DNA of 43,265 nt from a virus. How positions within the stretch are numbered: the stretch's first letter is position 1; the number at the start of each line of letters is the position of its first letter. The DNA is taken from the IMG/VR virus record IMGVR_UViG_3300028175_000004, positions 1 to 43,265 of that record. The stretch is one strand, 5' to 3'. Below are positions 16,393-23,500 of this stretch, one piece after another. The notes below the pieces were generated by a model. That model ran no database searches, had not been told where the DNA came from, and was given only the letters and a program-made list of their open reading frames with translations. The position numbers were made by a program, and so were the translations under genes.

Positions 16393-18900
16393 TCACTTGA
16401 TCGGCTTATAGTCGTCTGGGGCCTGGCCTACGTCAAAGTGACCCCTCGGAAAACCCATGTGCCACTCGGCGAACTTCGGATTGATGTAGCCGTCGACCCA
16501 GTGCATAAGCTGGCGGCCCCGGTCGCGCCCCGCGCGCCCCGTGTCGTACTGCGGCGTATTCTCGGAATCCGCCTTGCCGTAGCCCTTCCAGTCGCTCTTG
16601 ACGACCGTCGGCATGAGCCGGACGTATTCTTCGTCAAAGGGCTCGATATCCCCGTTCGGGAGCTCCACGTCGTAGCTGTCGCCGTTGACGTAGTGGACGC
16701 GCCCGAGGAACGCATCATTGACCCCGCCCTCGCCGTCGTAGGTCCACTGGCTCATGTTCTCGACGGCGTGCTCACCCCAGCCCGTCAAGGTGTACCCCTT
16801 GTCGGTCTTGTCGACGATGCCCCAGGACACGAGCTCGTCCACCGTGGTTTGCATCGCCGGGGGGATCGTCGTGTTCCGCGTGAGGTGGTCGAGGGCGAGC
16901 CGCTGCTCTGCGTCGTATACGTCCCCGCCGCCGGCCGAGTCGGTGTTGCGGACCCACACCTTGTCGCCCTCTCGGATGCCGCCCCCGTCCTGCTTCGTGT
17001 GTTCGTTCTCGTAGACCACGCCGTCGCGTAGCAGGCCGGCGCGCGGGAACTTCACCACGGGTTTCCCCTTCGGACTCACCCATGCGTCGCCGGTCCACCT
17101 GGCGATCTCCTTCCCGGTGGGCTCGGCCTGGCCTGGCGAGCTCCCGCCGATGATCTCCCCCAGGTGCTCGGCCACCTGGGGGATCACCGCGTTACCCGCG
17201 AGGACCGTGTGTGCGATCCGGGTCTGCCTGTGCGTCCCGCTGTCGCGGAGCGGAGGCGGGTCCGACTGCCAGTGGTGCCCCGTGAGCTCACGGTCGGGCC
17301 GTTGCCAGTCGAGCTTGACGCCTGGGCGGTGGCACACCACGAACACCCGATCTCGCTGGTGTGGAGCTCCCACCGACGCGCCAGAGATTGAATCCCAGGT
17401 CACCTCATAGCCGAGGGCCTGCATATCCATGAGCACCACGTCGAGGCCGCGTGAGCGCAGCAAAGGGACGTTCTCGAAGACGACCCAATCCGGGTCCTGC
17501 CCTTCGATGATGTCGCGCATCTTGCGGTAAAGCCCCGACCGCTCCCCGCTGAGCCCCTTGGCGCGCACGTTGGCCGCCGAGAGATCCTGGCATGGGAAGC
17601 CCCCGATAATCATGTTCGGGCGCTCTGCGGGCTTGTCCTCGCCGCTGGCGAGGGTGTTCACGTCCTCGTGCTGGGCGACGCCGGGGAAGGCGCGCGCGAG
17701 GACCTTGCGCGCGTAGGGGTCGATCTCGCATAGGCCGGTGGTGCGCGCGTGAGGTAGCCCCGCGTGGAGCCCCATATCGAAGCCACCTGCGCCAGAAAAC
17801 AGGCTCAGGATGCGGAGCCCGGCCCCGCCGTGCCCATCGGCGCCGCTTCGCCAGGCGGTCGGTGCAGGTGCGGCGGGGTTGTCGCTCGTGGCCTTCGCGT
17901 AGGCCACCCCTGTACCGCGGCCAACGTCGCGCCCGGCGGCCTCGAAGGTGGCGCCGCTCGTCGTCACGTTGTCGACGAAGATCACGGGCCGGGCCGCGTC
18001 GAGCTCGCCGGTGACCTCGAAGCGGTGCGCGTCGGCGGTGTGCCCGGCCAAGCCACGTTTGCGCCGCTGGTGTGAGGGCTCGGTCGGGGCCAGCCGGTGC
18101 AGCACGTCGGCCACCGAGGCGCCGTGAACCATGCCGGCGATCTGCTCGCAGAGGGCGGCGTTCGCGCGCGTGTCGCCCTTCGAGGACGGGATCGGCACAA
18201 GTTGGGCCAGGGCGGGCACGGCCTGGGCCATCGCGCGCGCGGCGGTCCTCGTGTCCTCGGGGGTCTCGTGGGCGCGCTTGATCGCGTAGGCCACGCGGCG
18301 CACCTCGGCCTCGGCTGGGGTGAGCTCACGCTCGCGCGGCGAGACGTAGGGGCGGACGCCCACCCCTGCGTCTTCTGCCAGGTGCCGCGTGTGCTGGTAG
18401 CGCCGGGCACGGGACTCGACACGGGCGCGCTGGGCCGCGGTCCCGTGCTTCTTCACCGCTTCGAGATCCTCTTTGACCTTCGCGGCGTGTCCGCTCACAA
18501 GGGCGGCGTGCTCGCGGTGCAGCATGGCCGCGAGGGCCGCCCGCGTGATCTCGACCTCGTGCCCCGTCTCGTCGTGGCGGACGCGCACGAGGTCGCCGTC
18601 GAGTTCTGCCGTGACGTGGAAGTGCCCCGCCTGGCCACCGTGCGAGAGCTTGAAGGCGGCGCCGGTGGTGATCTCGTCGGCGTGCCCCAGGCCTGCACCG
18701 CCGCCGGCGCTGTAGTAGTAGCGCCATTTCGGGGGCGGGTTCTTCGCCGCGACGCGCCGGATATACTTGTGCCCGGCGCCCTTCATGAGCTCACCGCGCG
18801 ACCTCACCCACAGGATGCGACCCATCCATTCGGGGACCTCGACGGCCCGCGAGGCGCGCGCTCTGGCCGCGCGCTCAAAAACCAAGGGCAACTGGCTCAC
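16393..18900 (-). CDS. Tagged phosphoribosyltransferase plus C5 cytosine methyltransferase fusion
   Basis: 835 residues. The shared module spans residues 26-175 (KGAGHKY at 40-46). A phosphoribosyltransferase-like domain follows (about 225-350), with LVPIPSSKGDTRAN and the PRPP loop PVIFVDNVTTSGATFE (305-320), much like the ComFC group. A C5-methyltransferase core follows: motif I LSLFSGAGGFDMGL, motif IV GGFPCQDLS (catalytic Cys near 437), motif VI FENV (475-478), motif VIII GAPHQRDRVF, and motif X GNAVIPQ (569-575). Only about 45 residues separate motifs VIII and X, so the usual target-recognition domain is missing or very small. The C-terminal 250 residues are unassigned. GTG 18900 overlaps the preceding stop. 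The fusion could methylate phage or host DNA. Confidence 0.88.
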   Translation of the reverse strand: MSQLPLVFERAARARASRAVEVPEWMGRILWVRSRGELMKGAGHKYIRRVAAKNPPPKWRYYYSAGGGAGLGHADEITTGAAFKLSHGGQAGHFHVTAELDGDLVRVRHDETGHEVEITRAALAAMLHREHAALVSGHAAKVKEDLEAVKKHGTAAQRARVESRARRYQHTRHLAEDAGVGVRPYVSPRERELTPAEAEVRRVAYAIKRAHETPEDTRTAARAMAQAVPALAQLVPIPSSKGDTRANAALCEQIAGMVHGASVADVLHRLAPTEPSHQRRKRGLAGHTADAHRFEVTGELDAARPVIFVDNVTTSGATFEAAGRDVGRGTGVAYAKATSDNPAAPAPTAWRSGADGHGGAGLRILSLFSGAGGFDMGLHAGLPHARTTGLCEIDPYARKVLARAFPGVAQHEDVNTLASGEDKPAERPNMIIGGFPCQDLSAANVRAKGLSGERSGLYRKMRDIIEGQDPDWVVFENVPLLRSRGLDVVLMDMQALGYEVTWDSISGASVGAPHQRDRVFVVCHRPGVKLDWQRPDRELTGHHWQSDPPPLRDSGTHRQTRIAHTVLAGNAVIPQVAEHLGEIIGGSSPGQAEPTGKEIARWTGDAWVSPKGKPVVKFPRAGLLRDGVVYENEHTKQDGGGIREGDKVWVRNTDSAGGGDVYDAEQRLALDHLTRNTTIPPAMQTTVDELVSWGIVDKTDKGYTLTGWGEHAVENMSQWTYDGEGGVNDAFLGRVHYVNGDSYDVELPNGDIEPFDEEYVRLMPTVVKSDWKGYGKADSENTPQYDTGRAGRDRGRQLMHWVDGYINPKFAEWHMGFPRGHFDVGQAPDDYKPIK

Positions 18901-19328
18901 GGGGCCTGCTCCTGCTCCTGCTCCTGCTCTGGGGCGAGGGCCTGCACCTCATACTGCGCCTGCTCCACCTGCGCCGCCGCCTCGAATAGCAGGGCGCGCG
19001 CCTCCGCACGAGCTCGGGCGCGACGCGCGACCGCGAGAGCTCGTCGGCGGGCCTCCGCGCGGCCGATGCGGTGCGCGCGCCGGCGGCGCGTCCGCTCGAC
19101 CCGCTTCGGGACGGGGCCGACGCGGGGCGTCCTCACAGCGCGCAGCCACTCGACGTGGACCCGCTCGCGGGCCTCGATGGCGGCCAGCCTGGCCGCGGCC
19201 TCGGGGGTGAGCATCGGGATCGCCGCGTCGGGGGTTCCCGCATCGGGGGCGGCCGCGTCAACGGCAACGGGGCCCGCGTCGGGGAGCCCTGCGTCGGGCA
19301 GGAGTAGCACCAGCACCAGCACCCACAC
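18897..19328 (-). CDS. Small exported or membrane-anchored protein with PDAG repeats and basic helix
   Basis: 143 residues from GTG 19328, three bases after the previous stop. It starts with a short hydrophobic run (WVLVLVLLLP), then PDAG-type repeats, then a strongly basic Arg/Ala-rich helix, and ends in an EQEQEQEQ run. PDAG stretches are common in myxobacterial surface proteins. Directly after an i-spanin-like gene this could be a lysis accessory, but a spanin outer partner normally has a lipobox, which I do not see. The gene overlaps the next one by GTGA. Confidence 0.5.
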   Translation of the reverse strand: MWVLVLVLLLPDAGLPDAGPVAVDAAAPDAGTPDAAIPMLTPEAAARLAAIEARERVHVEWLRAVRTPRVGPVPKRVERTRRRRAHRIGRAEARRRALAVARRARARAEARALLFEAAAQVEQAQYEVQALAPEQEQEQEQAP

Positions 19329-19330
19329 GG

Positions 19331-19576
19331 TCAATTCCTCAGTAGCGTGAGGGCGGTATCGAGGCGCGCGCCCACGCCGGCAAGCTGCGTTTTCGCCGCC
19401 TGCACCGCGTCGGTGGTCTTCGATACGTCGTCGTCGAGTCGGGCGTTCTCCGCGGTCAATCGGCGGTTCTCCTGCTCCAGATCGTGAACGCGGAGCTCGG
19501 TCCACGCGGCCCAGGCGATCACGAACGGCACCAGCCGGGTAGTCCAGTCGCGGAGCATGGCCCGCCAGTCGAACAC
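19331..19576 (-). CDS. Rz-like inner-membrane coiled-coil protein (possible i-spanin)
   Basis: 81 residues from GTG 19576; ATG 19558 is an alternative. One transmembrane-like helix (TRLVPFVIAWAAWTEL) is followed by a heptad-rich coiled coil (LEQENRRLTAENARLDDDV) to the end. This is the layout of Rz-type spanins, which help disrupt the envelope at the end of lysis. No endolysin or holin is recognisable beside it, so the lysis role rests on topology alone. Other short membrane coiled-coil proteins would look the same. Confidence 0.5.
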   Translation of the reverse strand: MFDWRAMLRDWTTRLVPFVIAWAAWTELRVHDLEQENRRLTAENARLDDDVSKTTDAVQAAKTQLAGVGARLDTALTLLRN

Positions 19577-19605
19577 ACAGCGGGCACATCCTGAAAGCTC
19601 AGGTG

Positions 19606-19842
19606 CTAGTCAATCGCGCTCAGGTCATCCGTCTGCTCGACATTAGGGCACGCCCGCTCCGCCGGGCACTCGTCGGGTAGAGGCGAGGACAAGCTCTGGA
19701 TGAACACCGGGCCGCCATCCCACGGGCCCGTGGGCGGCGCCGAAGTGGCAGGAAGCCCGTAGGAAACAGCCGCCAGAGGTGTCAAGGGCATGGACAGGGG
19801 CGGCGTGAAGGCCTGGGGCGTCTCCTGGGGCCCGCCGCTCAC
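19606..19842 (-). CDS. Small hypothetical protein, Pro-rich
   Basis: 78 residues from GTG 19842, which overlaps the stop of the upstream frame (GTGA). The start is Pro-rich (GGPQETPQAFTPP), and the end carries PLPDECPAERACPNVEQ, with a cysteine pair. Because it overlaps the stop of the 19839-20522 frame, it supports that frame being the true end of the giant gene. Function unknown. Confidence 0.5.
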   Translation of the reverse strand: MSGGPQETPQAFTPPLSMPLTPLAAVSYGLPATSAPPTGPWDGGPVFIQSLSSPLPDECPAERACPNVEQTDDLSAID

Positions 19843-20522
19843 GCCGCACCCCGAGCGCGGCGAGGCGCGGCTTCGATGTGAACGTGCTCGGGGGCGAACG
19901 CCTCCCACCCGTCGCCGGTGTGCTGCCCGTTGCGCGCGTTTGCCAGGTCGAACCGTAGCGGCATGATCGTTGGGTCGTTTTTGTGAGCCGCAAGGGCCCG
20001 AAGCGAGGGCAGGGCCGCCACCGCCGTCGCCAGTTCAAGGCCCCCGAACCGCGAAGCGTGGGCATATGTCGCCATCGCGCGCTCCGCGGCGTTCGCGGGG
20101 ACCTCGCCGGCACGCTCGCCCATCGCGAGCATGTTTCGGGCGTGGGCCATGTTCGCCGCGTGCGCCTTGTCTCTTGCCTGGGGCGACATAGCCGCAGCGC
20201 GGCGGGCAATTCCTCGGAGGGCGGCGGGGGTCACCCGGTCGGCGTGGGCGATGATCGCCTTGGCCTCGGCTCGCGACGACCTGGCGGCTTCGGCCCGCCA
20301 CGCCGCGTCACGCGCTCGAATCCTCGCCGGCTCGGCGGCGGCCCGCTCGTCGGCCGCCGCGTGGGCGGCGGCGTTGTGCTCTTGGATGAGATCCTCGGCG
20401 TGTTTCATCGGGTCGGCGTGGCGATGGATGGCGCGAATGTCCTTCATGTATCGGGCCATCCGTTGCGCGCCATGCAACGCCCCCGACTGGTCGGCTGCGT
20501 CCCGGTCGTGAAAGACCCATAC
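19839..20522 (-). CDS. C-terminal 227 residues of the giant protein, read in the -1 frame
   Basis: The 20444-25984 frame changes at a six-G run on the coding strand (plus bases 20522-20527). Re-reading the last G gives GYGGVWVFHDRDAADQSG, continuing to GWEAFAPEHVHIEAA before the stop at 19839, 227 residues in all. The combined product would be about 2048 residues. The first frame instead gives only a short low-complexity end, and the next gene overlaps this stop by GTGA, so this looks like the real C-terminus. The region around ASGYHVTVNEAGVRASGF followed by GGVWVFHDRDAA is reminiscent of ADP-ribosyltransferase folds, at low confidence. A one-base homopolymer error is equally possible. Confidence 0.7.
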   Translation of the reverse strand, partial: VWVFHDRDAADQSGALHGAQRMARYMKDIRAIHRHADPMKHAEDLIQEHNAAAHAAADERAAAEPARIRARDAAWRAEAARSSRAEAKAIIAHADRVTPAALRGIARRAAAMSPQARDKAHAANMAHARNMLAMGERAGEVPANAAERAMATYAHASRFGGLELATAVAALPSLRALAAHKNDPTIMPLRFDLANARNGQHTGDGWEAFAPEHVHIEAAPRRARGAA

Positions 20523-23500
20523 CCCCCGTATCCCGTCTCCGCGTGCTTCTCTGGCTGGAAGCCACTCGCGCGCACGCCGGCCTCGTTGACGGTCACATGA
20601 TACCCAGACGCCATCCTCGACGTGTCCACGGCCGCCTTGGCGCCGCGCTTCACGTCTTGCAAGCGCCGGCCGATCATGTGCGACGGGCCCGCCTCAATCT
20701 TCCCGCCAGCCCCGAACTTGATCCGAACGACGTTCGGCATGGTGCGCCACCCCGTATCGCCCTTGGCGAGCGCCAGGAGGCGGTCAGCGCGCGCCAAGGG
20801 TCGCATGAGCGCGGGCGGGTAGGCCTTCGCCAGCGGCACGCCGGGCGCTTTCGATTGCGCGGTGTGGAAGTGCCCGTGAGGCACGGGGCGAACGCCGGTT
20901 GACTTCATGGCCTCGACGGCGCGCTTTCGCGCGTAGTTGTCCATCCCGGTGAGGGCCTCGTGATAGTCCCGCTCGACGCCTTCGGCCGGGAGGCCGCCGC
21001 GCTCGAAGGTGTAGCCGTTGCGGTAGGCCTTCCGGTGCGCGTCGCTGTTCGCCACCCGCATCGCGTGGTTCGCGGTGCCCTGCTCGGGCTCGTGCAGATC
21101 GCCGGCCGGGGTCGTCGGGTCGTGCATGATCGCCCGCCACTTGCCCAGGTGCTTTTCGGCGTCGTGCATGACCTGGGCGCGGTCGGCCACACGGGCCGAC
21201 CTGTTGTGCCCGACGACGTGGCCGTAGTTCCCCGCGCGGTGCTGTTCCGGCCGATCTGCGTTGTCCGCGACGGCCTTCGCTCGGGCCTTCGCATAGCCGC
21301 CCTCGTGGCGTGCGAGGACGCCTGGCCCGCCGTGGATCTCGCCGCCGATCACCTGCGTATTGCCGCTCATGCCCGAGCGGAGCTTGTGTGCGAGCTCGCG
21401 CATGTAGGTCGCGTCGTTGTGCCGCTCCAGCCCGAGGGGGTTCGTGCCGCGCGGGTGCGCCTCGCGCCATGCGTCGGAGTGCGCCACTCCGCGCTCTTTG
21501 AAGTCGCGCGCGTCAAGGGCCCCGTGCAGGTGCTCGGGCACCTCATATTGGGCGTTGTCGACGTGCCGGGCGAGGTGGTCGAGGTCGGCCGCGATGGCCA
21601 GGTGGGCGTCCGTCGGGGCCCCGGCGGCCTTGCGGGTCTTCCGCACGTCCTCGGCGTAGGCGAGGGCGTCCCGCTTGCGGTCAATGGCGCTGTCCGCGTG
21701 CCGCGTGTGCGTCCCGTCGTGGTGGTGCTCGACGACGTGCCACGAGGGCGTCTTTCCATCCCAGCCGGTCGTTCGTACCACCGACACCCGCTCGGCGTGG
21801 TGGTCGATGCGGGCGTCCCGCCCGTAGTCCGCCGCGTAGGCCTCCGCGGCGGCCTTCGGCCGACTGGTCCGCTTCGGGGCCGGGGCTCGCGTCGCGCCGA
21901 TCTTCGCCAGGTGTTCGCCGGCGAGCTTCTGCCGGCCTTCCGTCCGACGGTCGCTGGCGTCGTTTCGCGCCTTGCGCGCGGCCTTGATCGCCTCTCGGGC
22001 CGTGTTGAGGGCGGCCACGGTGCGCGGCGCTGGGGCCTCGCTCGAAGGCGCCCAGGTGCCCGCCTTCTGCCGGCGCTCCACCTCGGCGCTGGCGGCCTCC
22101 ATGCCGAAACCGTAGGGCGAGAGGCCGGGGGAGCCCTGCGACTGTAGCCCCCCGTGCTGGGCGTGCCCGGCCGAGAGCTCGGACAGGTCGTCGTCGGTCG
22201 CCGACGAGATCACCGCGGCGAGGCCTTCGGCGTGGGGCATCCCGAGTTCGCGGTGGCCGCGCAGGCGGCCCCCGACTCGGGCGTTGCGAGAGCCCACCGT
22301 CTTGACCTCGTTGGTGTCGTTGCGGTGCTTCACGACTTCGCCCACCTCGGGCGCGCTGTCGCGCCATGCGCCGCCGTTGGTCAGGTGGTTATAGAGCGCC
22401 GTCAGCCGGGAGGCCGCCGACCCGGTGGCGCGCTGGTGGGCGCGCTGGGCCTTCTCGTGTGCGCGGTGGCGCTCCATGATCTTCGGGAGGGCCGCGCGCT
22501 CGGTCTCCATTCCATGATGCTTCCACCCCGCCTGGCGCCGGCCGCCCCAGGTGTTGAAGCCGCGGCGCGTGGCTTTCGCGTGGGTCTCCCGCACCTTCGC
22601 GGGGTCCTGCCAGCGGTGGCCGGCCTCGAAGGCCTCGACCTCGTGCCGGACCTTGGCGTCTCGCCGCGCGTCAAACTTCTCGCTGGGCTTGAGCTCGCCG
22701 TCCTCGATGGCTTGGATCTCGGCCGCGTGCCGGGCCGTCATGGCCGGCTCGGTCTCGTCGCGGGTCGGCTGGATCGTCGCAGGGGGAGCCGGGGGGGCTT
22801 CGGCCCTCACCAGCCCCAACTTCGAGGCCTGGCGCCTGGCGATCTCCCGGTTGCGGTCGGCGTTGCGGATCGCCTGTAGGCGCCCGAGCTCGGCCGCGGC
22901 GGCCTTGCCGGCGTCGTAGGGGAACCGATGCTCGCCCTCCAGCTTGCGGCCGTGGACGGTGGCCGAGTGCGTGCCGTTGGGGTTCTGCGTGATCACCACG
23001 CGGGCGACCTTGCCCTCGGTTCCGGTCAGGGCGTCCCGCTTGCGGCGCCAGCCCTCGCCGGCGCCCTCGGCCGCGTCGAAGCCGTCGGGTTTCGTTCGCT
23101 TCTTCGCCCGATCTGCCCTGGCGCGGCGCTTCCCGTCCGCGTCGGGCGTCGTCGTCGGGACCGCACCGTCACCGGCGCCCCAGGCCGCGACGAATTGCCG
23201 GGCGTGTTCGGGGTCGCGGAACGTGAAGCCCTGGCCGCGCAGGTAATAGCCCTTCTGCTCCCGCGCGGCGTCCTTCATGGCCGTGAACTGCGCGTCGGGG
23301 ATGCTCCCCGCGTGGGGCACGCTCCAGACGGTGTTTCCGCGCTTCTTCGTCACGCTCTCGCGGGTCTCGCCGGTGAAAGCGACGGGGGCAGAAAAGCCGG
23401 CCGGACGCTGGGCCGCCGGTTGGGGAGAGGGCTTGTCAGCGTCCGACCGGCCCGAGTCGCTTTGCGGGGGCTTCACCGGGGGCTTCACCGGGGGCTTCAC

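Noticed and set aside
19839-20444. Separate independent gene starting at GTG or ATG near 20477
   Set aside because: The frame is open well upstream and continues the GYGG sequence naturally at the six-G run; a simple separate gene explains this less well, though it is not excluded.
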